Below, piece by piece: positions 17,525-27,475 of a DNA stretch of 64,000 nt. The stretch covers positions 1 through 64,000 of the forward strand of contig NZ_VDMA02000025.1 of NCBI RefSeq assembly GCF_006334915.2, given 5' to 3'. The notes under the pieces were generated by a model. It searched no databases. It was not told the origin of the DNA and saw only the letters and a program-made list of their open reading frames with translations. Both the position numbers and the translations under genes were made by a program. Within the stretch, counting starts at the first letter, position 1; the number at the start of each line of letters is the position of its first letter. This DNA comes from Microbispora catharanthi (GTDB taxonomy: Bacteria; Actinomycetota; Actinomycetes; Streptosporangiales; Streptosporangiaceae).

Positions 17525-17856
17525 CACAGACGCTGGACCCCGAGGACAACAAGATCATCACGCTGGCCAGGTCGGCGCGGGCGCGCGGCGGCACCCCCGA
17601 GGGCGCCGCCGTGCGCGACGAGACCGGCCGGACGTACGCCGCGACCACGGTGGCGCTGCCCTCGCTCCGGCTCTCGGCCCTCCAGGCGGCCGTGGCCACG
17701 GCCGTGTCCAGCGGGGCGAAGGCCCTCGAGGCGGCGGCGATCGTCACCGAGGCCGACGACCCGGCCGAGCAGGACCTGGCCGTCATCGAGGACATGGGCA
17801 ACGGCACGCTGTTCCTGGCCGCGCCGGACGGTTCGCTGAAGGGCCGGTACATCTGA
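17521..17856 (+). CDS. Cytidine-deaminase-like protein lacking zinc ligands
   Basis: A 111-residue protein in the position of the small deaminase-fold gene found between the CNNM protein and era in actinobacteria (Rv2365c in M. tuberculosis, from memory). The fold pattern is visible: RDETGRTYAATTVALPSLRLSALQAAVATAVSSGAK lines up with the strand and helix holding the catalytic H/C-A-E of cytidine deaminases. Here the motif is S-A-L-Q, and the later PCxxC motif is absent, so it cannot bind the catalytic zinc. It is probably a structural or regulatory protein. GTG start overlaps the lipoprotein stop. Confidence 0.7.
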   Translation: MTQTLDPEDNKIITLARSARARGGTPEGAAVRDETGRTYAATTVALPSLRLSALQAAVATAVSSGAKALEAAAIVTEADDPAEQDLAVIEDMGNGTLFLAAPDGSLKGRYI

Positions 17857-17857
17857 C

Positions 17858-18769
17858 GTGGACGCCGAATCGAGCGGTTTCCGTGCGGGCTTCGCCTGCT
17901 TCGTCGGCAGGCCCAACGTCGGCAAGTCCACGCTGATGAACGCCCTGGTCGGCACCAAGGTGGCGATCACCTCGTCCAAGCCGCAGACCACGCGGCGGGC
18001 CATCCGCGGCATCGTCCACCGGCCGGACGCCCAGCTGGTGATCGTGGACACCCCCGGGTTCCACCGTCCCCGCACGCTCCTGGGGGAGCGGCTGGACAGC
18101 CTGGTGCTGTCCACGCTCACCGAGGTCGACGTGATCGGGTTCTGCGTCCCGGCGAACGAGCCGATCGGCAAGGGCGACCGGTTCATCGTCGACAAGCTCG
18201 CCGCCGTCAAGAAGACCCCGGTGGTGGCGGTCGTCACCAAGTGCGACCTGGCCACCCGCGAGCAGGTCGCGCACCAGCTTCTCGCGGTGTCCGCGCTGGC
18301 CGAGTTCGCGGAGATCGTCCCGGTGTCCGCGCAGGGCGGCGAGCAGCTCGACGTCCTCGCCGACGTGCTCGTCAAGCGGCTGCCGGAGTCGCCCCCGCTG
18401 TACGCCGGCGGGGAGCTGACCGACGAGCCGGAGCAGGTGCTGGTCGCCGAGCTGATCCGGGAGGCGGCGCTGGAGGGCGTGCGCGACGAGCTGCCCCACT
18501 CGATCGCGGTGGTCGTGGAGGAGATGCACCCCCGGGAGGGCCGCGACGACCTCCTCGACGTGTACGCCCACATGTTCGTCGAGCGCCCCTCGCAGAAGGC
18601 GATCGTGATCGGCCCGGGCGGCACGAGGCTCAAGGACGTGGGCACCCGCGCCCGGCAGCAGATCGAGGGGCTGCTCGGCACCCGCGTCTACCTCGACCTG
18701 CGGGTCAAGGTCGCCAAGGAGTGGCAGCGCGATCCCAAGCAACTGCGGCGTCTCGGCTTCTACGACTGA
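17858..18769 (+). CDS. era: Era GTPase
   Basis: A 303-residue protein with G1 GRPNVGKST (about 12-20), the effector segment SKPQTTRRAIRG, G3 DTPGFHRP (about 64-71), G4 TKCD (about 126-129) and a C-terminal KH domain with IVIGPGGTRLKDVGTRAR. Era binds 16S rRNA and assists 30S assembly. GTG start follows the deaminase-like stop by 1 base. It is the last gene of the plus-strand block; a minus-strand membrane gene converges on it. Confidence 0.96.
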   Translation: MDAESSGFRAGFACFVGRPNVGKSTLMNALVGTKVAITSSKPQTTRRAIRGIVHRPDAQLVIVDTPGFHRPRTLLGERLDSLVLSTLTEVDVIGFCVPANEPIGKGDRFIVDKLAAVKKTPVVAVVTKCDLATREQVAHQLLAVSALAEFAEIVPVSAQGGEQLDVLADVLVKRLPESPPLYAGGELTDEPEQVLVAELIREAALEGVRDELPHSIAVVVEEMHPREGRDDLLDVYAHMFVERPSQKAIVIGPGGTRLKDVGTRARQQIEGLLGTRVYLDLRVKVAKEWQRDPKQLRRLGFYD

Positions 18770-18775
18770 CGGCCG

Positions 18776-19258
18776 TCACCGGCGGCGCAGCAGCGCGGCG
18801 GCGGCCAGGACGGCCAGCGCGACCGAGGCCAGCAGGCCGGCGAACCAGCCATACTGGATCGTCGGGTGCACCCGCAGCAGCCCGGAGATCTGGAAGTCGA
18901 GCCGGCCCACGAGGTCGCGCGGGTCGGCGAGGAACATGGCCAGCGCGAAGGCGGCCACCGCGCCGGGCAGGATCGCCAGCCCGGTGAACAGCCAGTTTCG
19001 CGTCGCGCCGAGCACGCCGAGCAGCATCGCCGTGATCCCGGCGCCCAGCACGAACCAGCCGGGGCCCGCGTCCACGCCCCGCACGGCGTGCGTGAGCGAC
19101 GCGTCGAGGATGCCGAACTCGGCGGTGAGGCCCGCCCACGGGAGCAGCGCGGTCACGGCCAGCGCGAACCCCGCGACGAACACGCCGGCGGCCCGCAGGA
19201 CGCCGGCCACGCTGGTGCCTCGCCGCGGCCTGCCGGGATGCTGCGTGGGTTCCGACAC
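18776..19258 (-). CDS. Small integral membrane protein
   Basis: A 160-residue protein with a short polar N-terminus and about four membrane segments (AAGVFVAGFALAVTALLPWAG; GPGWFVLGAGITAMLLGVLGA; WLFTGLAILPGAVAAFALAMFL; YGWFAGLLASVALAVLAAAAL) and a terminal RRR. The layout resembles the small Trp-rich membrane proteins common in actinomycetes, with no assigned role. GTG at 19258 is the most plausible start; the frame extends upstream into GC-rich antisense-like sequence. It ends 7 bp from era, convergently. Confidence 0.7.
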   Translation of the reverse strand: MSEPTQHPGRPRRGTSVAGVLRAAGVFVAGFALAVTALLPWAGLTAEFGILDASLTHAVRGVDAGPGWFVLGAGITAMLLGVLGATRNWLFTGLAILPGAVAAFALAMFLADPRDLVGRLDFQISGLLRVHPTIQYGWFAGLLASVALAVLAAAALLRRR

Positions 19259-19383
19259 GATCACCAGGCTACGGCCCGAGGCGGCCGGTTTCAGCCCTTG
19301 CGTGCCTCGGAGCCGCTCAGGGCCGGTCGGCGGGGCGTCGGGCACCTGGGCGGCACCAGTGGTGGCACCAGTGGTGGCAGGGT

Positions 19384-20181
19384 TCAGCCATCGGGAGCCG
19401 AGGTGGCAGGTGGGGTGGTCGGTGGGGAGGTGGCCGCGGCCTCCTCGCCGCGCCGCAGCCGCTCCCTGAGCTGGACCGCGTCCGCGCCGAGCGCGCAGAC
19501 CTGCACGCCCGGACCGGCCAGCGGCAGCGCCGCCCAGCCGTCCCCCAGGGCGGCCCGCCGCTCGCGTTTGACGTCCGGCACGGCGGGCGGGGCCCAGGCG
19601 GGTCCCGCGATCAGGGTCGAGCCGACGCACCGGGCGTCCCCGTAGACGGCCGGGCTGCCGTCCACCGCCTCCTCGCCCACCAGGAGGTCCTGGCGGAGCA
19701 GGGGCCGTCCGGCCACCGTCGCGTCGAACCGCGCGCGGCCGCGTCCCGGCCGTTCGCCGTGCCGCCCGAAGACGATCTCCTCCCGCCAGAAGACCGTGGC
19801 GTCCTCGGCGAGCGAGAGCCGTACGACGAGGCGGTGGACACATCCGGCGGCGAGGACGGTCGGTTCGGGGGAGAAGTGCAGGGTGGCGCCCGCGCCGACC
19901 CGCGCCCGCACGACCATGACCGAAGGGGTGTCCGCGAGACCCGGCAGCACCAGCGTGGCGCCCACCGAGCGGACCTCCAGCGAAGTGCCGGGGGCGACGT
20001 CCACGCCGAGTTCGAGGTGGTCCCCGCGCAGCGGGCCCGCGCCCGTCGAGACGAGGTGGACCCGCCGCGGACCGGTCTGCCGCAGCGTCAGCGGCGGGTC
20101 GGACCGCAGCGTCTCCAGCCGGGTCCGGCCTCCGCCTGCGGCCTCCGTCCTGATCAGCGCACGCGCGGTGACGGCCGTCAT
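19384..20181 (-). CDS. ureD: Urease accessory protein UreD
   Basis: A 265-residue UreD/UreH family protein: TGPRRVHLVSTGAGPLRGDHLELGVDVAPG and SVGATLVLPG are the typical beta-strand motifs. With UreF and UreG it delivers nickel to the urease active site. ATG at 20181 lies 5 bp after the ureG stop, making it the last gene of ureABCFGD. The C-terminal 20 residues are a Thr/Pro-rich tail. The frame is open upstream into ureG, so only the internal ATG is sensible. Confidence 0.92.
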   Translation of the reverse strand: MTAVTARALIRTEAAGGGRTRLETLRSDPPLTLRQTGPRRVHLVSTGAGPLRGDHLELGVDVAPGTSLEVRSVGATLVLPGLADTPSVMVVRARVGAGATLHFSPEPTVLAAGCVHRLVVRLSLAEDATVFWREEIVFGRHGERPGRGRARFDATVAGRPLLRQDLLVGEEAVDGSPAVYGDARCVGSTLIAGPAWAPPAVPDVKRERRAALGDGWAALPLAGPGVQVCALGADAVQLRERLRRGEEAAATSPPTTPPATSAPDG

Positions 20182-20186
20182 GCCGG

Positions 20187-20912
20187 TCAGGACGCCGGAG
20201 CCTGCCGGGCGGCGCTCTGGACGGCGCTCTGGACGGCGTGGTGGTGCGGCTCGCCGTGCTCGCGCCGCCAGGCGTCGACCATGTGCGTCACCCACTCCGC
20301 CACGCTGTGCGCGCCTCTGTCTTCTCTGATCGACGTGAACAGCACCGGTTTGCCGTCCCGCACGGCCGCGGCGTCGCGGGACATGACGGTCAGGTCGGCG
20401 CCCACCATCGGCGCGAGGTCGGTCTTGTTGACGACGAGCAGGTCGGCCGAGGTCACCCCCGGCCCGCCCTTGCGCGGCACCTTGTCGCCCCCCGACACGT
20501 CGAGCACGAAGATCTGCCGGTCGGCCAGGCCCCGGCTGAACGTGGCGGTGAGGTTGTCGCCGCCGCTCTCGACGATCACGAGATCGAGCGGCCCGAACCG
20601 CTCCTCCAGCGTTTCGACGGCGTCCAGGTTGGCCGCGATGTCGTCGCGGATGGCGGTGTGCGGGCAGCAGCCGGTCTGCACGGCGAGGATCCGCTCGGGG
20701 TCGACGACCCCCGCGCGGCGCAGGAAGTCGGCGTCCTCGGTGGTGTAGATGTCGTTGGTCACGACCCCGAGCCGCAGCGACGGCCCGAGACTGCGGCACA
20801 GCGCCGCCACCAGGGCGGTCTTGCCGCTGCCGACCGGCCCGCCGATGCCGAGACGGAGCGCCCGCCCGTGTGGTTCGGCCGCGTCGTGGAGGTCGTCGTG
20901 GTGAGCGCCCAT
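20187..20912 (-). CDS. ureG: Urease accessory GTPase UreG
   Basis: A 241-residue SIMIBI GTPase: P-loop GGPVGSGKT (24-32), [13 protein letters not shown], the metal-binding CPH of [26 protein letters not shown], and NKTDLAP. It couples GTP hydrolysis to nickel insertion into urease. Both ends carry histidine-rich segments (HHDDLH near the start, HGEPHHH near 220) that may store nickel. It lies between ureF and ureD on the same strand. Confidence 0.97.
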   Translation of the reverse strand: MGAHHDDLHDAAEPHGRALRLGIGGPVGSGKTALVAALCRSLGPSLRLGVVTNDIYTTEDADFLRRAGVVDPERILAVQTGCCPHTAIRDDIAANLDAVETLEERFGPLDLVIVESGGDNLTATFSRGLADRQIFVLDVSGGDKVPRKGGPGVTSADLLVVNKTDLAPMVGADLTVMSRDAAAVRDGKPVLFTSIREDRGAHSVAEWVTHMVDAWRREHGEPHHHAVQSAVQSAARQAPAS

Positions 20913-20955
20913 GCGGGTACCTGCTCTTTCTCGTGCGGTGGCCGGTGCGGAAACG

Positions 20956-21816
20956 TCAGGAGACGAAAAGCTTCATCGGGTTGGTCAGGTGTCCCTCCGC
21001 CAGGAGGTCGAGCGCGGGCGCGCTGTGCCCCGGCAGCGCGTGCCATCGCGCCGCCTGCCAGGCCGCTTGCCGCTCAGGGTGGCGTCCAGGCTGCCGTCCC
21101 TGGTGATGCCCCGCCCCGCACCCGTCCGGCTCGTCGTCCGCCGGGACCGCGTCGTCGAGCGACGCGCAGGCGACGTGGGCCGTGTCCTCGAGTGCGGGGG
21201 CGAGATCGGCGAGCAGGCGGTGCACGGTGACCGGGTCGAGGCCGAGGAGCCGCACGGCCGCCGTGGCCGGGCCGGTGACCGAGGTGTAGGCGGCGGCCAG
21301 CGCGGCCTGGCGGGGCGCGCAGCCCGCCGAGGCCGCCGCCGCGCCGAGCGCGACGGGGTGGTGCGGGCCCTCCGGCACGGCCCGCGCGAGCGCGTCCAGG
21401 GCGGCCGAGGGCCACATCCGCCGGGCCGTGCGCAGCAGGAGCCGCCCCTGCGTGCGGGCGGCCCCCCGCTGGGCGGGCGAGGCGGTCCTGGCGTCGGCCT
21501 CGGCGTCCAGCCGCCGCCACAGCGGAACGCCGTCCGCGGCGTCGTCCGCGGGCGGTGGCCCCGGGTCACAGGCGGCGCGAAGTTCTCGGCCGGCACTGCC
21601 GCCGCTGTCGACGGCGGCCAGTTCGCACGCGGCGGCGGCGAGGGCGGCGGTGACGAGGCCGGCGGTGGCGAGCCTGCCGCGCAGGAACCGCGCCAGGTCG
21701 CCGGCGCCGGTGACCGTGCCCCGCCGCACGGCCTCCTCCACGCCGCCCGAGTGGGCGTGCCCGCCCGCAGGCAGCCGCGAGTCGGCCAGCAGCAGCAGCG
21801 CCGCGTCCCCGTTCAT
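20956..21816 (-). CDS. ureF: Urease accessory protein UreF
   Basis: A 286-residue all-helical UreF protein: [24 protein letters not shown] at the N-terminus and [10 protein letters not shown] at the C-terminus are family hallmarks. It acts as the activator in the UreDFG nickel-loading complex. A non-conserved Gly/Asp/His-rich insert lies at about 225-255. ATG at 21816 is 1 bp from the ureC stop, so the genes are co-translated. Confidence 0.93.
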   Translation of the reverse strand: MNGDAALLLLADSRLPAGGHAHSGGVEEAVRRGTVTGAGDLARFLRGRLATAGLVTAALAAAACELAAVDSGGSAGRELRAACDPGPPPADDAADGVPLWRRLDAEADARTASPAQRGAARTQGRLLLRTARRMWPSAALDALARAVPEGPHHPVALGAAAASAGCAPRQAALAAAYTSVTGPATAAVRLLGLDPVTVHRLLADLAPALEDTAHVACASLDDAVPADDEPDGCGAGHHQGRQPGRHPERQAAWQAARWHALPGHSAPALDLLAEGHLTNPMKLFVS

Positions 21817-21817
21817 C

Positions 21818-23536
21818 TCAGAAGAGGAAGTAGCGCTGCGCCATGGGCAGCGACTCGGCCGGGGCGGGTTCGATCAGCTCGCCGTCCACGTGTACGGCGA
21901 AGGTGTCGGGGTCCACCCGGATGTCCGGCAGGGCGTCGTTGAGGGGCATGGCGTCCTTGCGCCGGGCGCGTACGTCGGCCACGGGGACCAGTCGCCTGCC
22001 CACGGCCAGGCGGCCCGCCAGGCCGTCCTCCACCGCGAGCGGCGCGACGAAGTGCAGCGAGGTCGCCGCGGCGGTGGCCGGGGCCGCGCCGAACATCGGC
22101 CGGGGAAGCACGGGCTGCGGCGTCGGGATCGACGCGTTCGCGTCGCCCATCTGCGCGTACGCGATGACGCCGCCCTTGACGACGAGGTCCGGCTTGACCC
22201 CGAAGAAGGCCGGGCTCCACAGGACGAGGTCGGCGAGCTTGCCGGGCTCCACCGAGCCGATCTCCGCGTCCAGGCCGTGGGCGATCGCCGGGTTGATCGT
22301 GTACTTGGCGACGTAGCGGCGGGCGCGGAGGTTGTCGGCCGGGCCGTCGCCCGGCAGCGCGCCGCGACGCCGCTTCATCACGTGGGCCGTCTGCCAGGTA
22401 CGGATGATCGTCTCGCCGACCCGGCCCATGGCCTGGGAGTCCGAGCCGATCATCGAGATCGCGCCCATGTCGTGCAGGACGTCCTCGGCCGCCATCGTCG
22501 TCGGCCTGATCCGCGACTCGGCGAACGCCAGGTCCTCCGGGATGGAGGGGTTGAGGTGGTGGCACACCATGAGCATGTCCAGGTGCTCGTGGTGGGTGTT
22601 GACGGTGTGCGGACGGGTCGGGTTGGTGGAGGACGGCAGCACGTTGGCGTGGGAGGCCACCGTGATGATGTCCGGAGCGTGGCCGCCTCCCGCGCCCTCG
22701 GTGTGGTAGGCGTGGATCGCCCGGCCGCCGACGGCCCGCAGGGTCGACTCCACGAACCCCGCCTCGTTCAGCGTGTCGGTGTGGATGGCGACCTGCACGC
22801 CGGTGGCGTCGCACACCCGCAGGCACGCGTCGATGGCGGCCGGGGTGGTGCCCCAGTCCTCGTGCAGCTTGAAGCCCGACGCCCCGGCCCTGAGCTGTTC
22901 GAGCAGCCCCTCCTCGCTGACCGTGTTGCCCTTGCCGAGCAGGGCCACGTTGACCGGGTAGGCGTCCAGCGACTCCAGCATCCGGCCGAGATACCAGGTC
23001 CCGGTCACGGTGGTGGCCTTCGTGCCCTCGGCGGGTCCTGTGCCGCCGCCGACGATCGTGGTGACGCCCGAGGCGAGCGCCTCGTCGAGGATCTGCGGGC
23101 AGATCAGGTGGACGTGGGAGTCGACGGCGCCCGCCGTGACGATCTTTCCGTTGGCCGCGAGGATCTCGGTGGACGGGCCGATGACGAGGTCCGGGTGGAC
23201 GCCGTCCATGGTGTCGGGATTGCCGGCCTTGCCGATGGCGGCGATCCGGCCGTCGCGCACGCCGATGTCGGCCTTGACCACGCCCCAGTGGTCGAGGATC
23301 ACCGCGCCGGTGATGACGAGGTCGGCCGCACCCTCGGCCCTCGTGGTGCGCGCCTGCCCCATCGACTCGCGGATGACCTTGCCGCCGCCGAACACGGCCT
23401 CGTCGCCCGCCCCGGCGGGCCCCATCGACAGGTCCTCGGTCACCTCGACGTACAGGTCGGTGTCGGCCAGGCGCACCCGGTCGCCGGTGGTCGGGCCGTA
23501 CAGCGCGGCGTAGCGGGAGCGTTCGACGCTAGACAT
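21818..23536 (-). CDS. ureC: Urease alpha subunit
   Basis: The 572-residue catalytic subunit, of normal length. The nickel ligands are visible: H141 and H143 (HVHLICPQ), the lysine to be carbamylated K223 ([11 protein letters not shown]), H252 (IHTDTLNE), H278 ([11 protein letters not shown]) and D366 (GSDSQAMGR); the flap region is MVCHHLN (324-330). It hydrolyses urea to ammonia and carbamate. It overlaps the ureB stop by 8 bp and is followed by ureF after 1 bp. Confidence 0.98.
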   Translation of the reverse strand: MSSVERSRYAALYGPTTGDRVRLADTDLYVEVTEDLSMGPAGAGDEAVFGGGKVIRESMGQARTTRAEGAADLVITGAVILDHWGVVKADIGVRDGRIAAIGKAGNPDTMDGVHPDLVIGPSTEILAANGKIVTAGAVDSHVHLICPQILDEALASGVTTIVGGGTGPAEGTKATTVTGTWYLGRMLESLDAYPVNVALLGKGNTVSEEGLLEQLRAGASGFKLHEDWGTTPAAIDACLRVCDATGVQVAIHTDTLNEAGFVESTLRAVGGRAIHAYHTEGAGGGHAPDIITVASHANVLPSSTNPTRPHTVNTHHEHLDMLMVCHHLNPSIPEDLAFAESRIRPTTMAAEDVLHDMGAISMIGSDSQAMGRVGETIIRTWQTAHVMKRRRGALPGDGPADNLRARRYVAKYTINPAIAHGLDAEIGSVEPGKLADLVLWSPAFFGVKPDLVVKGGVIAYAQMGDANASIPTPQPVLPRPMFGAAPATAAATSLHFVAPLAVEDGLAGRLAVGRRLVPVADVRARRKDAMPLNDALPDIRVDPDTFAVHVDGELIEPAPAESLPMAQRYFLF

Positions 23537-23851
23537 CGGTCCTCCCGTCGAGGGGCCCGGCCCACTCGGGACGAAGGCCCGGTACGACCCGATGGCCGGC
23601 GATCGGGACCAGCGTGACGTCGCGCTCCACCCCGGGCTCGAACCTGACCGCGGTGCCCGCCGGGATGTCGAGGCGGGTGCCCCAGGCCGCCTCGCGGTCG
23701 AACTCCAGGCCGGGGTTGGCCGCGGCGAAGTGGTAGTGCGACCCGACCTGCACCGGCCGGTCGGCCGTGTTGACGACTCTCAGGGTGATCCGCTCCCTGC
23801 CGGGGTTCAGCGGCACGTCGCCGTCGCCGCACACGATCTCGCCGGGCGTGC

Positions 23852-23855
<4 letters not shown>
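23529..23855 (-). CDS. ureB: Urease beta subunit
   Basis: A 108-residue subunit with [34 protein letters not shown] and the [13 protein letters not shown] strand, all typical of UreB. It assembles with UreA and UreC into the urease trimer. ATG at 23855 overlaps the ureA stop by 4 bp and its own end overlaps ureC. Confidence 0.97.
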
Positions 23856-24154
<299 letters not shown>

Positions 24155-24336
24155 GGCGGGACGATAAGTACCCGGCGTTTCCCCCGCGTTACCCGCTGAT
24201 TTCGTCTGCGTATCCGGACGGCGGTGAGCCTTCGCTAATGAGTTGTTAACCGCCGGGATTTCGGCGGGAAATACCGCGCGCTCACCTTGACGGCAGACGG
24301 ATCGGCGTGGGGACCGTAGCGGCAAGGGAGAGGCAT

Positions 24337-25563
24337 TTGCGTAACTCATTATGGCGCACCGGAGCGGCGTTCACGCTCGCGGCCGTGACGCTCGCGGCCT
24401 GTGCCGGGCAATCGCCCACGAATGACACGGCGGCCTCGTCCGGCGGCTCCGACACCATCAAGGTGGGCATTCTTCACTCGCTCAGCGGCACGATGGCCAT
24501 CAGCGAGGTCACGGTCAGGGACGCGGAACTGCTCGCCATCGAGGAGATCAACGCGGCGGGCGGCGTGCTGGGCAAGAAGCTGGAGCCCGTCGTGGAGGAC
24601 GGCGCGTCCGACTGGCCGACCTTCGCGGAGAAGGCCACCAAGCTCATCGCCCAGGACAAGGTCGCCACCGTCTTCGGCGGCTGGACGTCGGCGAGCCGCA
24701 AGGCGATGCTCCCCGTCTTCGAAAAGCGCAAGGCGCTGCTGTGGTATCCGGTCCAGTACGAGGGACTGGAAAGCTCGCCGTACATCTTCTACACGGGCGC
24801 CACGACCAACCAGCAGATCGTCCCGGGACTCGACTATCTGAAGGAGAAGGGCAAGAAGAAGCTCTTCCTCGTGGGCAGCGACTACGTCTTCCCGAGAACC
24901 GCGAACAAAATCATCAAGGCGTACGCCGCGGCGAACGGGATGGAGGTCCTCGGCGAGGAGTACACCCCGCTCGGGCACACCGAGTACAGCACGCTCGTCA
25001 ACAAGATCGTCGAGGCGAAGCCGGACGCGGTCTTCAACACCTTGAACGGCGACAGCAACGTCGCGTTCTTCAAGCAGCTCAAGAGCACCGGGATCAGCGC
25101 CGACCAGATGCCGGTCATGTCGGTGTCCGTGGCCGAGGAGGAGGTCAGGGGCATCGGGGTCGACAACGTCGCAGGGCACCTGGTGGCCTGGAACTACTAC
25201 CAGACGACCGACACCCCGGCCAACGAGAAGTTCGTCGCCGCGTTCAAGGCGAAGTACGGCGCGGACAAGGTGACCTCCGACCCGATGGAGGCCGGATACA
25301 ACGCCGTCTACCTGTGGGCCGAGGCCGTCAAGAAGGCCGGGACCACCGACGTGGAGGCCGTCAAGAAGGCCGCCGGCGGCGTGTCCCTGGACCGCCCCGA
25401 GGGCAAGGTCACCATCGACGGCGACAACCAGCACGTCTACAAGACCGCGCGCATCGGGGTCGTCCAGCCGGACGGCCAGATCAAGGAGGTCTGGAACTCC
25501 GGCGAACCGATCAAGCCGGATCCCTACCTCAAGACGTACTCCTGGGCCGGCGGCCTGGTCTGA
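24337..25563 (+). CDS. urtA: Urea ABC transporter, substrate-binding lipoprotein UrtA
   Basis: A 408-residue periplasmic-binding-type protein of the UrtA family ([73 protein letters not shown]). The N-terminus is a lipoprotein signal ending LAAC. The TTG at 24337 is chosen because GGGAG lies 6 nt before it; the GTG at 24307 would add ten charged residues ahead of the signal. It captures urea for the importer encoded by the next four genes and is divergent from urease. Confidence 0.95.
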   Translation: MRNSLWRTGAAFTLAAVTLAACAGQSPTNDTAASSGGSDTIKVGILHSLSGTMAISEVTVRDAELLAIEEINAAGGVLGKKLEPVVEDGASDWPTFAEKATKLIAQDKVATVFGGWTSASRKAMLPVFEKRKALLWYPVQYEGLESSPYIFYTGATTNQQIVPGLDYLKEKGKKKLFLVGSDYVFPRTANKIIKAYAAANGMEVLGEEYTPLGHTEYSTLVNKIVEAKPDAVFNTLNGDSNVAFFKQLKSTGISADQMPVMSVSVAEEEVRGIGVDNVAGHLVAWNYYQTTDTPANEKFVAAFKAKYGADKVTSDPMEAGYNAVYLWAEAVKKAGTTDVEAVKKAAGGVSLDRPEGKVTIDGDNQHVYKTARIGVVQPDGQIKEVWNSGEPIKPDPYLKTYSWAGGLV

Positions 25564-25571
25564 CGGCCGAC

Positions 25572-26426
25572 ATGGAGGGAGTGCTCAACCAGCTGCCGAT
25601 CGGGCTGTCGATCGGTGCGGTCCTGCTGCTGATCGCGCTCGGCCTGACGTTCACGTTCGGGCAGATGGGCGTGGTCAACATGGCCCACGGCGAGTTCATC
25701 ATGGCGGGGGCCTACACGGCCTACCTGCTCCAGGGCGTGGGCTTCCTGATCGCCCTCCCGGCCGCGTTCGTGGTCGCCGGGCTCATGGGCCTGGTCCTGG
25801 AGCGCACGCTGATCCGGCGTTTCTACGGCCGCCCGCTCGACACACTGCTGCTCACCTGGGGCGTCAGCCTGATGCTCCAGCAACTGGCCCGGGACCTGTT
25901 CGGGGCGCCCAACGTGCAGGTCTCCTCGCCCGCCTGGCTGCGCGGCGGCATCGGGATCCTGCCGTACAACCGGTTGTTCATCATGGCGCTCGCCGCGGCG
26001 TCCGTGCTCGCGATCTGGGCGTACATGAACAGGACGGGGCAGGGGCGGCGCATGCGGGCGGTGATGCAGAACAGGAGACTCGCGGCGACGAGCGGCATCG
26101 ACACCGGGCGGGTCGACCAGCGGACGTTCTTCATCGGCTCGGGGCTCGCCGGGGTCGCGGGGGTCGCCCTCACGCTGATCGGACCGGTCGGCCCGACGCT
26201 CGGGACGTACTACATCGTGGACGCGTTCCTCGTGGTCGTCGCGGGCGGCCTGGGCCAGCTTCGGGGCGCGGTGCTGGCCGCGGCCGGCCTCGGCCTGCTG
26301 AACTCCTACGCCGAGTTCTGGAGCGACGCCAGCCTCGCCAAGGTGGTGGTCTTCGTGGCGATCGTCGGCTTCCTGCAGGTCCGGCCGCAGGGGCTGTTCT
26401 TCGTCCGGTCGCGGGCACTGACATGA
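25572..26426 (+). CDS. urtB: Urea ABC transporter permease UrtB
   Basis: A 284-residue permease of the LivH class. It begins with a hydrophobic helix containing LGLTFTFGQMGVVNMAHGEFIMAGAY, the usual signature, and has about eight membrane segments. IDTGRVDQRTFFIGSGLAGVAG is the cytoplasmic coupling region. ATG at 25572 is 8 bp after urtA; the stop overlaps urtC (ATGA). It forms the membrane channel with UrtC. Confidence 0.94.
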   Translation: MEGVLNQLPIGLSIGAVLLLIALGLTFTFGQMGVVNMAHGEFIMAGAYTAYLLQGVGFLIALPAAFVVAGLMGLVLERTLIRRFYGRPLDTLLLTWGVSLMLQQLARDLFGAPNVQVSSPAWLRGGIGILPYNRLFIMALAAASVLAIWAYMNRTGQGRRMRAVMQNRRLAATSGIDTGRVDQRTFFIGSGLAGVAGVALTLIGPVGPTLGTYYIVDAFLVVVAGGLGQLRGAVLAAAGLGLLNSYAEFWSDASLAKVVVFVAIVGFLQVRPQGLFFVRSRALT

Positions 26427-27475
26427 CGGCGCCGGAGCAGTCCGCACGCCGATGGCTGGGCCCGGCGGTGTTCTCGGCCGTGGCGGTGCTCGCCCTGGTG
26501 GCGGCGCCGCTGCTGCTGGAGCCGTTCCGACTGGGCCTGCTGGCCAAGTATCTCTGCTACGCGATCGTGGCGCTGGGCATCGGCCTCGCCTGGGGACAGG
26601 GCGGCATGCTCACGCTCGGGCAGGGGGTGTTCTTCGGCCTCGGCGGCTACGCGATGGGCATGTATCTCAAGCTCAACGACGCCGCCGGGGACCTGCCCGA
26701 CTTCATGGTCTGGAGCGGGGTGGAGAAGCTGCCGGCGCTGTGGAAGCCGTTCGGCAACCCGGTCTTCGCACTGGCCATGGTCGTCGTGCTGCCTGCCGCG
26801 GTCGCGCTGCTGCTCGGCGCGCTGGTGTTCCGCCAGCGCGTACGCGGGGCGTATTTCGCGATCCTCACCCAGGCGCTGGCGGCGGCGCTGGTGATCCTGC
26901 TGGTCGGGCAGCAGGGGCTGACCGGCGGCACGAACGGCCTGACCAACTTCTTCGACTTCTTCGGCAACGACGTGGCGGCCGACGAGACCCAGCGCGGCCT
27001 CTACCTGCTCGTCGCGGTCGTGCTCGGGGCGCTCTACCTGGGCGCCAGGCAACTCGTCCGCAGCCGGTTCGGACGGCTGCTGCTGGCGGTCAGGGACGGC
27101 GAGGACCGCGTGCGCTTCCTCGGCTACAACCCGGCCACGGTGAAGACGCTGACCTTCGCCGTCTCGGCGGGCATGGCCGGCATCGCGGGGGCGCTGTTCG
27201 TGCCCGTGGTCGGCATCATCTCGCCGGCCCTGCTCGGTGTCGTCCCCTCGCTCGAACTCGTCGTCGCGGTGGCGGTCGGCGGCCGGTTCGCGCTGGCCGG
27301 CGCGGTGCTCGGCGCGGTCGTCATGGGATACGCGCGGACGTACTTCAGCGAGGAGCTTCCGGACGCCTGGCTCTACCTGCAGGGCGCCCTGTTCGTGCTC
27401 GTCATGACGCTGGCGCCCAAGGGCATCGCGGGCCTGGCCGCCAATCTCGTACGGAGAAGGGAGGTGCGGGCGTGA
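26423..27475 (+). CDS. urtC: Urea ABC transporter permease UrtC
   Basis: A 350-residue LivM-class permease: LLAKYLCYAIVALGIGLAWGQGGMLTLGQGVFFGLGGY at the N-terminus, QQGLTGGTNGLTNFF in the middle, and a second half of membrane helices with YNPATVKTLTFAVSAGMAG as the coupling loop. ATG overlaps urtB; its stop overlaps the urtD GTG. Together with UrtB it carries urea across the membrane. Confidence 0.94.
   Translation: MTAPEQSARRWLGPAVFSAVAVLALVAAPLLLEPFRLGLLAKYLCYAIVALGIGLAWGQGGMLTLGQGVFFGLGGYAMGMYLKLNDAAGDLPDFMVWSGVEKLPALWKPFGNPVFALAMVVVLPAAVALLLGALVFRQRVRGAYFAILTQALAAALVILLVGQQGLTGGTNGLTNFFDFFGNDVAADETQRGLYLLVAVVLGALYLGARQLVRSRFGRLLLAVRDGEDRVRFLGYNPATVKTLTFAVSAGMAGIAGALFVPVVGIISPALLGVVPSLELVVAVAVGGRFALAGAVLGAVVMGYARTYFSEELPDAWLYLQGALFVLVMTLAPKGIAGLAANLVRRREVRA

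Noticed and set aside
21428-23617. A 729-codon plus-strand open frame opposite ureC and ureB
   Set aside because: It is antisense to well-identified urease genes; the high GC3 of the real genes removes stop codons on the other strand. The translation is His/Arg/Gly-rich with no motif.
24235-24290. GlnR box between ureA and urtA
   Set aside because: GTTAAC, GAAAT and GGTATT-like pieces occur, but their spacing is 7 rather than the expected 6 bases and the sequences are weak, so I do not list it as a feature.
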